Origin: Pomphorhynchus laevis
Lineage: Eukaryota; Acanthocephala; Palaeacanthocephala; Echinorhynchida; Pomphorhynchidae
Direction of reading: 5' to 3'
DNA: 64,000 nt
NCBI GenBank assembly: GCA_012934845.2
Contig: WNNJ02002647.1
Location: forward strand, 51,204-115,203
Below, in pieces: positions 36,001 through 44,605 of the stretch. Each line of letters begins with the position of its first letter. The first letter of the stretch is position 1. The notes beneath the pieces were generated by a model. The model did no database searches. It was given only the letters and a program-made list of their open reading frames with translations, and was not told the DNA's origin. A program made the position numbers and the translations under genes.

Positions 36001-39000
36001 TCTACCAAGATATTTAAGTCAAATTAATGCATTTGACAGTATTCGCTATCTTTTTAGTAATAACGCCATATAATAGTTACCATCTTACAATTCGGTGCTA
36101 TCTTGTAGATTTTAGTAAACGAATTTTACCAAACTAACACCTTCAAAATGCATATGGATTTCGTTAATCAATTAGCTCGATTAAAGAATGAATTAAAGAT
36201 TATAAGCACTCAATTGAACATAATTCGCCTAGATTTTTTGTAACTTTTATGTTTTTCGTTAAGATCTGCACCCTCATTAACATGCAACGCTAATAGTGAT
36301 ACACGAAAATGCGTTGAAATTCCTGTCCGTGCACTGTACAAATACGAAGCCCAAGAAGAGGACGAGTTGACCCTAAAAGAAGGTATACTAAGCTGATGTC
36401 GTATGTTATAGTTAAAGTTTTTAAAGTCAGTGACTACGAATAAAATGGCTTTCTTAAATAATATAAATAAGCGAAATTAAAACCTTAATTTTAAGGATAT
36501 CGTGTGTTGTCTGTTACGGTTAAATTCAATCATTTTATTAAGTAATTGCTAAATTTAAATGATAATAATATATGGCATTATATATAACGTTAATTATTTA
36601 TATTGACAATAATAATAACATTTATAAAATCGAATTGAAAAGTTTTGAGATTTTAAAGGTCGAGATATTATTATTCGTGGTTTTTTATAAATAATTGATA
36701 TTTTCTAATATTTAAGCTTTAATTTTAGTATTTGCTGACTGCCCATATTTTTAGAATTATTACCACGGAAGACATTAATTTAGACTAAAATGGGCGAATC
36801 AAAATTTAATTTATCTCCAAATTATATTTTTAATTATTTATAGAATGGAACCAAATAAATGACAATTTATTCAATAAAATAGGTTCAGTTCAATATCTAA
36901 ATAAGTGCTGTTATCATAATACTAATAATAAGATTTTTTAGTATATTATCGCGGCTTTAGGTCCAGAAAAATCTGAGCCCCGGCCGCACCAGCGCGCCGC
37001 CTTCCGACTAAACCATTCGGGGTCTCTCATGCTCTCAGAGAGAGGAGGTGAGAGACCCCGAATTAGGGGACTTCCTCTAAACTAATCCCGAGATAGCACA
37101 GGTACCCTAAAGGCGTACCTGGGTTTTCCTATTCAATGGCAGATGCTGGGCCCGTTTCAGAGCCCACTTAGCTCTCTTCAGAATACGTTTAAGTCTATCC
37201 AGGTCAGCCTTTGCCGACCAATTCACCGTAACGTTGAACCCTGGATATTTTACTTGACTCGTGAAGATGGGGAGTAGTTGAGGCTGCAAAATGGAGGAGA
37301 GCGCAGAGAGTGCTAATCTCTTAAGTTTTTGCTTTGTTGCGGGCTGCCATGGAAGACAACCACCTGCGATTTAGCGGATTTTAAAATAAGATTGGACTTG
37401 GATAACTGGTATTTTAATCTTAAAAAGAAACGACTGATGTCCGATACTACATCTTTGCACCTGCATCTAGAAAACAGGGATATGGTATTATCAGTATATA
37501 CCACTAGACGTTGTTCACGTTTAAATATTTTAAAGAGTTCAATGGAGGCAGCAAGATATAAGATAGGAGAAAGTGGTGATCCTTGAGGCACACCCGTAAT
37601 AGGGTAGAACTGACGCGCATTAGAGTCGTCTTCATAATAGAATCGCTTGGTGTACAGCAGTATCTCTACCCTGTTAGCAATTCTCGCAGGCAACCCGAGG
37701 GACCTTAGAGAAGAGATAATAAAAGGAATAGAGATGCGATCAAATGCAGCAGAAAAATCAAGGAAAACAGCCACAGCAAGTTGATGACTATTATCCTGAC
37801 AGAACTGATGCACTTCACCTACCGATAAATAAACCAAGCGACATTTGACGAACCCATAGACACTTGGTGGGATTAAATTTCGCCTATTTAGATGATTGCG
37901 AATTTTACGCGCAGGCGCTTTTTCGTAAATCGACACGAGGGAATTCTGAATCAAAATGGGCCGCAGATCTTTTGGACCAGTGACCAGATTTTTCTTAGGG
38001 ATAAAAACTCTTCTACCAATGCTGACACCGGCCACATTAGAAGGGGTCTCTAATAGCATTGTTACGGTCACTTCTCTTCTTTGGTCGGCTGTCAAAACTC
38101 ACAGACACGAGAAGAGAGTGGATCAACGGATTTGGAGATGCCCGGTAGAGGCCCCTAGGAGTTAAGGATATCTGTGACAGATAAATCCCTACTCCTGAAG
38201 TCTCCCCAGGGCGGGATTGGCTGAGGTGATTGAGTGGCTCCATAATTATGTAGGGATAGTGACTCCTCCAAAACTTTGTCAAGATCTATATTTCCAATCC
38301 AACCCAATGCCCTATCCCTCCAACAGACAAACGTTTACCTCTTGAATATCTTCCAGAAGGAAGACTGGGATGAATTAAGGGTAGCAATGCTTGTTCTATC
38401 CTTACCCAGTTGGAACCTATATGGAGTGCTCCGATATTCTTTCAAGAGAACCTGTCTGGCAGGAGCAGAGTGATTGGGAAGACGAAGCATATATCCTAAG
38501 GTCTTGAATTTTGTTTTTGTGGGATTGTAGATACGACCTTTATAGGTTGTCGAAAGCAACGCGGTAGCTTGCGAAGAGAGGTGGGAATTAAATTCGGTTA
38601 GACTCTCATTATCAATTCGGGGAAGCGTTGTATAGCTGCCTGAAAGAAAGCCACTCTTATTCACGAAGAATATTTAAGGAAGAACACTTAATAATAATAC
38701 AATAATTTATTTAACATGGCAAATGCGTGAAAAATGCACGCTTACATGACCACTAACAAACAAAAAAGAACATCAAAAGTCACAGATAATTAGTTAATTG
38801 TTGAAATGGAATTGGATTAGGCGTTTGAAACACTACATTGAGGTTGATTGGCGGATGTTAATAGCCAGTTGATTCCACAAGAGAGGAGCAGCCACAACGA
38901 AGGAGCGGAAGCCAAAAGAGGTAGAGTAGTTTGGGACAAGTAAAAGAAGGGAATTACGTGAACGCAGAGCACAATACACAGTACGAGAATTGTCGAGAAA

Positions 39001-42000
39001 AGGAAGGTTGAGAAATGAAGGGGTATGAGAAGTTATAAGGCGAAAAGCAATGATAAGAAGACGAATTTGAACACGACAATAAATGGTAGGCCAATCAAGA
39101 GAAACAAGATAGTGGGATGTATGATCAAAACGACGAAGACGGAGGAGAACTCGAACGGCAGCGTTGATGATGCGTTGTAAAGGAAGAAGAGTGGATTTAG
39201 GTGAGTTGGAAAATAGACTAAGACAGTAATCAAGTCTTGAGAAAAGAAGAGAAGATATCAGAGTCATACAAGAAGGGAAATCGATCAATCTACGAACTTG
39301 ACGGAGGTTGTGGAGTATCAAGGTAGATGAGCGTACTTTATCTCTAACGAAAGGTTTATGTGAAAGTCGGTTGTCGAAATGGAAGCCTAGGAAAACGAGA
39401 TTATCAACGATTGGAAGAATTGTAGAATTTAATGATACGGAGGGAGGTTCGAAGCCGAGGCGTCGAGGTAGGATCCACATAATTTTGGATTTATCAGGAT
39501 TCAGAGAAAGGCGAAGGGAAGAAAGATAATTGGAAATTGAGACAAGACAGTCCGAAGCGGAAACACTAAGATCGTGAATACGATAAACAGGTGCATGAGC
39601 ATATATGAGAATGTCATCAGCATATTGCATAACATGGAAGTTAAATTTATGAGAAATCGAAGACAAGTCACCGAGAAGAAGAGAGAAAATCATAGGGCCT
39701 AATACGGAGCCTTGTGGAACACCGGTCGGGATTGATGAATGATGGGAGAGAGAAGAGTTAGAATAGACGCGAAATGTACGGTTTGACAGATATGAAGAAA
39801 ACCATGATACAGTGGGTAAAGAGAAGCCATAGTCATGACGAAGGCGATGTAGAAGAATCGAGTGATCGACGATGTCAAAAGCAGACGATAGATCAAGATA
39901 AACTATGACACTACATAATTTATGATCGCGCGAGATGAGTAAGTCATTATAAACTTTAAGACAGGCAATTTCAGTAGAGTGATTAGAGCGAAAAGCGGCT
40001 TGGAAGGGAGGAAACAAGTTAGAGGAAAAGAGATATGTATTAACTTGCTTGAGAACGAGACGCTCAAGGAGTTTAGAGAGGGTTGGGAGAAGTGAGATTG
40101 GACGGTACGAAGATGGTAGTGAGGAGTCGAGAGATTGCTTTTTGATAAGAGGACGAACAGTGGCGCATTTCCAGATGGAAGGAAATGTACGGCTACGGAT
40201 GGACGAGTTGAACAATGTGGTTAGGAAGGGTAAGATAAAGGAGCAGATATTTTTAAGCAAGTGAGTGGGAATTGGGTCAGAAGGAGAGGTTTTATTAGGT
40301 AATGACAGCAGAACCGAAGAAACTTCATCAGACGAAACGGGAAGAAGGTGGAATAGTTCTGGGAGGGAAGTATCTAAAGAGAAGAGTGGGTACAAGGGGG
40401 CTATGGGTAGTAGGAAAAGTAAATTAGATAGCTTAGTTTGTAGATAAGAAGAAAATTCATCAGGATTTATATTACAAGGGGTAGATGATCGTGAAAGAAT
40501 TGAGTTTAAGATTTTCCAATGAGATTTAGTGTTGGAAGATGACTCGAGTTGATTTCGCCAAAAGATAGTACGTTTAGTACGTATAAGAATAAGATGTGAA
40601 CGGCGTAGAGAAAAGTAGGAATCACGGAGATTTGGAGGGAGTGAGTTAGGAGAACGTTTAAGAAAACGATTATACACACGAAAAGAGTGACGGAGTCGAC
40701 GCTTAGAAAGACTACAGTCAGAATCGAACCAGGGAGCATGGCGCAAGCGCTGAGAGCGTCGGAGTCGACTAGGCAGAAGTTTATTGATAATAGACATAAG
40801 TTCAGAATCAAACAGAATGCAGAGATCATCGGGAGAGAGATAGTTAAGAGGAAGTGAAAAGAGTGAAGAATTGAGTAAGGCTGTGCAGAGAATAGGGATA
40901 TCGAGAAGTTTCCAGGGTCGACTTGGTGTGGATATTGGTGGAGGCGGAGACGGAGGATGGGGACGAGTAAGAGTAAGAGTGACAAGGAAATGATCGGACA
41001 AACCGGGATCAGTAATTGACAAGGAAGTATAGTCATTGAAGCAGATAGGGACAGCAATGATGTCGAGAGCACTGCGAGAATATGAGTTGGGCTTGTTGAA
41101 AGTAATTTATAGTTAAAATCAGAAAAAAGATTAGTTAAAGTGATAGAGTCAGGGTCAGCCGGGCGATCAAGACGAATGTTAAAGTCCCCGAGAACAAAAG
41201 AAGGAGTATAAGACAAGGAACAGTGAGACATAAGATCTGCAAGTTCGGTAAAGAAGATACGTGAGGGGGCAACTGAACCTGGACGGTATACAATTACAAG
41301 TTCCAGAGGGAAAGGAGTTGATAATCTGCATATGAGTAATTCGAACGAGGTGTAACGGATGTTAACGTTAATTTTACGTAAAGACATTGGGTGACGAGCA
41401 ATGGCAACTATACCGCCATGGTTAAAATCAGTAGATGTATGAGAGGCAATTGGACGAGCTGATTCAACTAAAGAACAACCAGAGCGACATAGACGACGAA
41501 TAGCAAGATCGTCGGAGTCACAATGCCAGGATTCGGTAATGCAGAGAATATCGATAGATAATTGATCGAAGATATCAAGGAGCATATCAGCTTTATGAAG
41601 AATGGAGCGAGTGTTGAATAGACTAAGACGAAAAGTATGCTTAGGAGCGAGATCGACTAGCGAAGAAGACAAGGGGGAGAGATGGGACGCCATCGAATTT
41701 TTGGCCTTGTGTGTACAACGTGAAAATTTCCGTTGATTTTACGTATAGATAAGGATGACTCGCCGTTTGTTTCACGTCGATGTTTCTCAATGCGAGCTAA
41801 ATTGAGCTGGGCAATATCAGAAGGGGAGCGGTCAGGAAAGATACGACTAGTAGACGAAGTGGTAAGAAGTTTAAAACGTTGGGAAAGTACCAAGGATGCA
41901 TGTGAACTATGTCGGAAAACAATTTTTAGGAGTGGAGGACTGAGATGATTGGATTTAGTGGATTTGTTTAAACGGATCAAAGATACAGGAGCGATATTAT

Positions 42001-44468
42001 TGAAGAGGGATGGATTATTATCAGGAAGAATGATTGCTAGGATAGACCTGAAAGCAGATACATCATCATCGAGGCGACATTGAGGAGAAGCAGATTCGGA
42101 AACCTTTAAATTTTCGAATTTGTTTGGCACAGTTTGTTTGCGTATTACTTGTCTTCTAGCTGAGATCTTTGTATTACGACCAGCACATATAAAAATATAT
42201 AGCAGACGTGTTTTTTAATGTTCCGATATTGTAGATACGCTTTCTACTTATCTCTAGATATATCAATTTTAAAAATGAATTTTTATTTTATATAACAAAC
42301 TAATATTTATAATTTATTAATTACATAATAATTGGACGGTGAAATCATCAAATTAGTATTGTATAATAAAATATCTTTTCGCGATAAGTTGATCAAATTT
42401 TTTATTTTGTTTTTATTTAATCTATACTTTGATCGGACAAAACAACCTCGGGACTGTCTTGTACTCTATATAATACGAAAGATGTGACAGGTGAAACGGA
42501 ACGAGAATCAAACTTAGTAAATCCAAAAGGTTGTGGCGGACTTGTATGCTTAAGTCCGCCACAACCTGGCGGACTTAAGCACTTAACTCAACCACAATTT
42601 CTTTTTACAAAGAAATTGATTCTAAAATTTCGCATCTTTTGATCGTTTTGCCTGCAGACCAGATCATATCTAATAGCTACAAGAAGGCGAGGAAACAGGA
42701 ATACTTATTTGATTACAAAAATCCAATATTTCGACGGCACTACGGCATATCATCTTCAGGATTGTAAGTGTTTAACAACCGAGACAATTTTTTGATTGAT
42801 TATTAAATACTTAATAAAATACTTGATTATTAAATACTTACAACCCTAAAGATGACGTACCGTAGTGCCGTCGAAATATTAGATTTTTGTAATCAAATAA
42901 GTATTCCGGTTTCCTGGCCTTCTTGTAATAATTAGGATTGGAAACGAATTTTTTATATCTACTAGTGTCGAAATGGGAATGAAAATATTCGTTGTATTGT
43001 TTCTGACACAAGAAACGTTACAAAAATACTAGATGAAAAATATGTAAATTTTATTTGTAAAAAATCATAATTTTATGAGTAATAACTTGATTTCATCAAT
43101 GATTAAGTTTAGTAAAATTGGGATTGATAGTCTTCGATTTTTAATTTATTTTTCATAATAACTGGTGTGTTCTATAAAATGGTGCGCTGAGACTAATAAC
43201 ACCCAATAACATATCCCAATTTAAACAGCTTTATCTTAGATATTTCAAACAGCACTATTACACACAGATTGGAATGTCGCTTGCAAAAATGTGTGCATTC
43301 TTTAATCTCTAGATTAGCATTTGATGTGTTAACTCATAACAGATTCGATTATAAAAACGAAGAAGCCGTTATGCTTAACCTAAACATTATCAGATGCAGA
43401 CAGATAATGTTATATCAATTGTTTAATATAGGTATATTTTAAAAAATATTTTCTTTTTAATAGACAGGGACTGTCTATTAACTGGAAAAAGACCGAAGTA
43501 ATTGGTAGGGCAGACGAGGTCGAATTGATAAAGAACAGATGTCCATGGATCACATTGGTCAACACGACAAAAAAACTTTACATTGGAAGTCCCATCGGGT
43601 TTAAGGAACACTGTTCGGGATACCTTGTCGATGTTGTTCTACCATCCCTGCGTCAAACTCTGGACTGGCTCGAAAATCTCCCTGACCCACAAGTTGCATT
43701 CATCCTGCTTCGTAGCTGCGCATCCGCTCCACAAGTAAACCATTTAATGCGCACTATCAGATGCAGGCAGATAATGTTATATCAATTATTTAATATAGGT
43801 GTATTAATATAGGATCACATTGGTCAACACGACAAAAAAAACTTTACATTGGAAGTCCCATCGGGTATAAGGAACACTGTTCGGGATACCTTGTCGATGT
43901 TGTTCTACCATCCCTGCGTCAAACTCTGGACTGGCTCGAAAATCTCCCTGACCCACAAGTTGCATTCATCCTGCTTCGTAGCTGCGCATCCGCTCCACAA
44001 GTAAACCATTTAATGCGCACTATCAGATGCAGGCAGATAATGTTATATCAATTATTTAATATAGGTGTATTTTAAAAAATATTTTCTTTTTATATTTTTA
44101 AATATTATTTTTTATATTAATTTAATTTTCTTAAAAACCTTAATAATCTTCAATTTAGTTGTTTGATAGGAGTCAGGAATATAAATGTTAAATATAAATT
44201 AGAAAATACGAGTTTATTAAGATAATTGTAACTTTTATAAAGATAAAATAATCTTAAAAACTTCACTTTTGTATATAATTTAATAATACGTTTAGAGTTA
44301 AATAAAAAGGAATCTTAAATTAATCAATTTAAATTAATAATTCTAGGGATGATTTTTACTATGATCGCTGAAGAAGATGAGCAAGGTTGGAGTAAAGGTC
44401 GTTATAAAGGAAAAGAAGGTCTATATCCCGCCACGTACGCTGAGCCAATCCCAGATGACTCTCAATGA
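23976..44468 (+). CDS. Synd: Syndapin/PACSIN: F-BAR and SH3 membrane-remodelling adaptor (10 coding exons)
   Basis: Joined exons 23976-24065, 26929-27288, 28827-28964, 30086-30211, 30260-30360, 31398-31518, 31580-31713, 33927-34130, 36264-36382 and 44347-44468 give 504 codons plus TGA with every splice phase consistent. Residues about 28-305 form an F-BAR domain; 313-440 are a low-complexity linker with an NPF motif at 416-418; 443-502 are an SH3 domain. Known family role: F-BAR dimers bend plasma and endosomal membranes, the SH3 binds dynamin, N-WASP and synaptojanin proline-rich tails, and NPF motifs bind EHD ATPases. The start is the only in-frame ATG before a FW motif that the family has just ahead of the F-BAR. 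Family members are about 440-500 residues, so the length is normal. Divergence from vertebrate and fly proteins is marked in the linker. Confidence 0.9.
24400..24690 (-). pseudogene. C-terminal remnant of a reverse-transcriptase-type mobile protein in Synd intron 1
   Basis: The minus strand reads SFICPPVFASTGGEGRAANK, TLRVLAKKTSEKRRSEFSSV, IMWIRMKIEIALARTISQCF, RAPRSK. The series TGG-G, LA-KKxSEKR, WIRxKxxxALARS and RxxRSK resembles the C-terminal end of a widespread class of invertebrate mobile-element polypeptides. I do not know the clade. The fragment at 43.4-44.1 kb could come from the same class. Confidence 0.4.
25530..26285. mobile_element. FB1 foldback fragments in Synd intron 1
   Basis: AGATAACAGAGTCTACGTAT (about 25527) and CATAGCGGCGGGGCTAAATA (25577) are FB1 marks. 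AGATAACTGAGTCTATGTAT (about 26047) to CATCAATATGAACTACTATG (26248) is an inverted arm of the same family. AT-rich, with no coding capacity. Confidence 0.55.
26581..26760. mobile_element. 180-bp MITE with near-perfect long arms, Synd intron 1
   Basis: The left arm ATTTATTAGTGGAGAGAGTG through AGCCTACTGCTATCATC is the complement of the right arm ending CACTCTCTCCACTAATAAAT, about 70 bp each with three or four mismatches. On the outward-reading strand each arm contains GATGATAGC, AGTAG, GCTATT, GAAAATTC: a hairpin followed by GAA and palindrome AATT, preceded in the left arm by CTGGAGA. This is a degenerate hammerhead-like half. Confidence 0.75.
26929..27288 (+). CDS. Synd: Synd coding exon 2 (F-BAR helices 1-2)
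   Basis: Acceptor CATTATAG|ATAAAT, donor AAG|GTTAGT, 120 codons, phase 0. Contains RVEEGYRRCNDLISFLLERA, RQLRTWARRWSD, LEYGTANKSWSAF and WQRENYIKTVLYNKTVKEFE, all aligned with the F-BAR core (CNDL, ERA-IEK-YA, L-W-KKW, YGT). It is the most conserved part of the gene. Confidence 0.92.
27935..27985 (+). repeat. Isolated hammerhead-like half in Synd intron 2
   Basis: CTGAAGA, then TGCCGATTGATAGTTGAC (a weak hairpin CGATT with AGTTG), then GAAATATAAATTG. Same order as in the MITE families (CTGAAGA, hairpin, GAA, palindrome ATAT), but the inverted partner is not evident. Confidence 0.35.
28827..28964 (+). CDS. Synd: Synd coding exon 3 (F-BAR)
   Basis: 46 codons beginning AQKPWSKAHARLQKAKRNFH. 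AQKPW is an invariant PACSIN block. Acceptor TTTTAG|GCT, donor AAC|GTAAGG, phase 0. Confidence 0.9.
29436..29467. repeat. Perfect 32-bp palindrome in Synd intron 3
   Basis: AATATTCCGTTCTATA and its exact complement TATAGAACGGAATATT are directly joined. It may be a tiny foldback; no flanking duplication is clear. Confidence 0.7.
29790..29997. mobile_element. MITE family M1, copy in Synd intron 3
   Basis: Begins AAATAGTTGATACTGATCC, then GGAGCTGGATCAAA; ends TTTGATCCAGCTCC. The arms hold, on the minus strand (left arm), CTGAAGA, TGCTAACAGATGATAGC, GAAATATC, and on the plus strand (right arm), CTGAAGA, TGCTAGTGATC, GAAATATC. Other copies lie at 35.8 kb and (left half) 45.0 kb. Confidence 0.7.
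30086..30211 (+). CDS. Synd: Synd coding exon 4 (F-BAR)
   Basis: 42 codons, KKKSADRFEKANREKEAAEY through YKENMLQ, a heptad-rich helix aligning with the KCKQDVLKTKEKYEKSL region and ending at the Y-ENM block. Phase 0. The next intron is only 48 bp. Confidence 0.88.
30260..30360 (+). CDS. Synd: Synd coding exon 5 (F-BAR)
   Basis: VFNRSQSFEKDRLQFFKDIF through SLDTSSRN. VF-CQ-FE-RL-FF is the family signature of the last long helix. It ends with a split GA|T codon; donor GA|GTAAGC. Confidence 0.9.
30905..31145 (+). repeat. Minisatellite in Synd intron 5
   Basis: About eleven units of roughly 21 bp, consensus AAGCCAGGAATTGATTAATGC with G/A variation, truncated at both ends. Apparent ORFs on both strands (around 31013-31213) are the repeat translated and are not genes. 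Confidence 0.85.
31305..31370 (-). repeat. FB1 end fragment in Synd intron 5
   Basis: CTCAGCTAACTGAGTCTACAC matches the inner-end mark of FB1 arms in inverse orientation, followed by an AT-rich stub. Confidence 0.4.
31398..31518 (+). CDS. Synd: Synd coding exon 6 (end of F-BAR)
   Basis: Acceptor TTTTTTAG|TATC; residues IIQTYSELLGYVEAMDSHTD and MWSQQYGANAPIVLPEFE align with the family segment IYHDLEQ-I-AAD--DL-W. Donor GAA|GTATTC, phase 0 at the end. Confidence 0.85.
31580..31713 (+). CDS. Synd: Synd coding exon 7 (linker)
   Basis: ECPVEMAANSSNLSANYAHE and onward; Ser/Asn/Thr-rich and poorly conserved, as expected of the linker. It is held in place by phase continuity (starts 0, ends with 2 nt) and AG/GT borders. 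Preceded by a 61-bp intron. Confidence 0.7.
32940..33770. mobile_element. FB1 foldback element in Synd intron 7
   Basis: The left arm (32953 onward: GAGGAGTTAGGGGCCGAAAC to ACGTAGACTCAATTAGCTGA at about 33214) is inverted at about 33400-33770 (AACAGACGTTGTATTAGAAT, TATCAGGTTTCAGCCCCTAA, CTCGACCAACATAGCAG). The left arm is over 90% like the left arm of the 5.4-kb copy. Its right end keeps GCGTGGCCAAACACGTGCTA; the left end lacks the matching outer part. Confidence 0.65.
33927..34130 (+). CDS. Synd: Synd coding exon 8 (linker with NPF motif)
   Basis: 68 codons starting with a split Ser, then VNGEINNN. The notable element is VCNPFHIPLP near its end: NPF is the EH-domain ligand by which PACSINs recruit EHD proteins. 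Acceptor TTTTAG|C, donor GAG AG|GTAATT. Confidence 0.78.
34429..35130 (-). mobile_element. Jockey/R1-like LINE 3' fragment (copy F) between direct repeats, Synd intron 8
   Basis: The LINE sequence (about 34485-35071) covers the end of ORF2 (LALSALSSILQPQLL, FTVTMNWSAKAGLDRFKRIL, RTRWALKRAQHLSLKGKSKY) and the 3' UTR. It is flanked by GAAATTTTATTTTTATACGT at 34429-34448 and 35072-35091. After both comes CGCCTTGTTCACAAGG, part of a hairpin. The duplicated block is about 55 bp, longer than a usual LINE target duplication. Confidence 0.7.
35795..35997. mobile_element. MITE family M1, copy in Synd intron 8
   Basis: Starts AAATAGTTGATAATGATC; arms meet near 35900. The right arm (plus) reads TGAAGA, TGCTAAC, AGAG, GTTAGC, GAAATATC; the left arm (minus) reads CTGAAGA, TGCTAAC, AGAG, GTTAGG, GAAATATC. 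Hairpin GCTAAC/GTTAGC with loop AGAG followed by GAA and ATAT. Confidence 0.75.
36264..36382 (+). CDS. Synd: Synd coding exon 9 (SH3 N-terminal half)
   Basis: RSAPSLTCNANSD through VEIPVRALYKYEAQEEDELT. ALYKY and the acidic EEDEL stretch are the RT-loop of an SH3. Ends LKEG with the Gly codon split; donor G|GTATAC. Confidence 0.9.
36885..38664 (-). mobile_element. Jockey/R1-like LINE, 5'-truncated copy G in Synd intron 9
   Basis: Carries the 3' UTR (36885-37100), thumb region (37107-37289) and palm (38095-37313: PKDLRPILIQNSLVSIYEKA, LAVAVFLDFSAAFDRI, TGVPQGSPLSPILYLA, LVVYTDNTISLFS). Upstream frames reach 38664, where the LINE stops inside the reverse-transcriptase linker. The catalytic box is TDN instead of ADD, so it is inactive. 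The 3' end of the CR1-like LINE adjoins within 25 bp. Confidence 0.8.
38833..41022 (-). CDS. CR1-like ORF2: reverse transcriptase (open frame)
   Basis: 729 codons, open from the end of the endonuclease (DPGLSDHFLVTLTL) to the C-terminus. Motifs: PSSYRPISLLPTLSKLLERL, SVIVYLDLSSAFDIVDHSIL, IPTGVPQGSVLGPMIFSLLL, MQYADDILIYAHA, LSLNPDKSKIMWI and the C-terminal SRLDYCLSLFSNSPKSTLLP, LQRIINAAVRVLL, VAAPLLWNQL. These are CR1/L2-clade hallmarks. The endonuclease lies in the neighbouring frame, so the enzyme is not continuous here; the reading in this frame starts without a good initiator. Confidence 0.85.
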   Translation of the reverse strand: MSITDPGLSDHFLVTLTLTRPHPPSPPPPISTPSRPWKLLDIPILCTALLNSSLFSLPLNYLSPDDLCILFDSELMSIINKLLPSRLRRSQRLRHAPWFDSDCSLSKRRLRHSFRVYNRFLKRSPNSLPPNLRDSYFSLRRSHLILIRTKRTIFWRNQLESSSNTKSHWKILNSILSRSSTPCNINPDEFSSYLQTKLSNLLFLLPIAPLYPLFSLDTSLPELFHLLPVSSDEVSSVLLSLPNKTSPSDPIPTHLLKNICSFILPFLTTLFNSSIRSRTFPSIWKCATVRPLIKKQSLDSSLPSSYRPISLLPTLSKLLERLVLKQVNTYLFSSNLFPPFQAAFRSNHSTEIACLKVYNDLLISRDHKLCSVIVYLDLSSAFDIVDHSILLHRLRHDYGFSLPTVSWFSSYLSNRTFRVYSNSSLSHHSSIPTGVPQGSVLGPMIFSLLLGDLSSISHKFNFHVMQYADDILIYAHAPVYRIHDLSVSASDCLVSISNYLSSLRLSLNPDKSKIMWILPRRLGFEPPSVSLNSTILPIVDNLVFLGFHFDNRLSHKPFVRDKVRSSTLILHNLRQVRRLIDFPSCMTLISSLLFSRLDYCLSLFSNSPKSTLLPLQRIINAAVRVLLRLRRFDHTSHYLVSLDWPTIYCRVQIRLLIIAFRLITSHTPSFLNLPFLDNSRTVYCALRSRNSLLLLVPNYSTSFGFRSFVVAAPLLWNQLAINIRQSTSM
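41022..41693 (-). CDS. CR1-like ORF2: APE endonuclease part
   Basis: Starts MASHLSPLSSSLVDLAPKHT; motifs LSLFNTRSILHKADMLLDIF, DILCITESWHCDSDDLAI, VLGDFNIRLDRPADP. The frame continues as nonsense to 40506, while the true continuation (RSALDIIAVP, SDHFLV) is in the minus-one frame. The switch lies near the codons for SPTH, at the same place as in the 54.5-kb copy. Confidence 0.82.
42529..42566. repeat. 15-bp perfect hairpin
   Basis: GGTTGTGGCGGACTT, 8-nt loop, AAGTCCGCCACAACC. Part of the right arm (GGCGGACTTAAGC) repeats just after, so this is a small local duplication and inversion in Synd intron 9. Confidence 0.75.
42678..42927. mobile_element. 250-bp MITE (family M2) in Synd intron 9
   Basis: Arms TACAAGAAGGCGAGGAAAC and GTTTCCTGGCCTTCTTGTA (in inverse) extend for about 90 bp each through ATACTTATTTGATTACAAAA and TATTTCGACGGCACTACGG. 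The arms read, outward, CTGAAGA (left) or CTAAAGA (right), then a stem ending CCGTC, then GAAATATT. Confidence 0.75.
43447..44066 (+). pseudogene. Reverse-transcriptase thumb fragment, partly tandemly duplicated
   Basis: The frame reads GLSINWKKTEVIGRADEVEL, then YIGSPIGFKEHCSGYLVDVV, LPSLRQTLDWLENLPDPQVA, FILLRSCASAPQVNHLMRT. The pattern GxPIG, L-DPQVA--LLR-CAS, NHL-RT occurs after the YADD box in a class of reverse-transcriptase-like mobile proteins whose clade I do not know. A 263-bp block (43549-43811) is repeated at 43812-44066. Within Synd intron 9; both copies are frame-limited. Confidence 0.5.
44347..44468 (+). CDS. Synd: Synd coding exon 10 (SH3 C-terminal half and stop)
   Basis: GMIFTMIAEEDEQGWSKGRY, KGKEGLYPATYAEPIPDDSQ, then TGA. 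EDEQGW, GLYP and TY are the specificity-pocket residues and match family SH3 ends almost exactly. Acceptor AATTCTAG|GG. An 8-kb intron separates the two halves of the SH3. Confidence 0.9.
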
Positions 44469-44599
44469 ATTTTCGTAATGTTTCCTACCACAAATAATTT
44501 ATTCGAGAATGATGTATTTTCGAGAACAAATCGATACCTATTCGCTTGTTTTCATTAAGTTTCGTAATTTTTGTTTAATTCAAGTTTTCTCTAAGTCTC

Positions 44600-44605
44600 A
44601 ATAAA
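44600..44605 (+). terminator. Candidate polyadenylation signal of Synd
   Basis: AATAAA lies 132 bp after the stop codon in a T-rich 3' UTR. It is the first canonical hexamer downstream, so it is the likely signal, although AT-rich DNA yields such hexamers by chance. Confidence 0.5.

Larger units (their letters stand above)
38685..42130 (-). mobile_element. CR1-like LINE, 5'-truncated copy antisense in Synd intron 9
   Basis: Minus-strand copy of the LINE also found at 53.2-57.5 kb. It retains the last 157 codons of ORF1 (42130-41657), the endonuclease and an uninterrupted reverse-transcriptase frame. The 3' end has CATTTGCCATGTTAAATAAA and GTATTATTATT. Sequence similarity to the other copy is very high, so insertion is recent. 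It lies opposite to Synd transcription. Confidence 0.88.

Noticed and set aside
39308-40447. Plus-strand ORFs opposite the CR1-like LINE
   Set aside because: Shadows of the minus-strand reverse transcriptase; the same shadows recur opposite the other copy.
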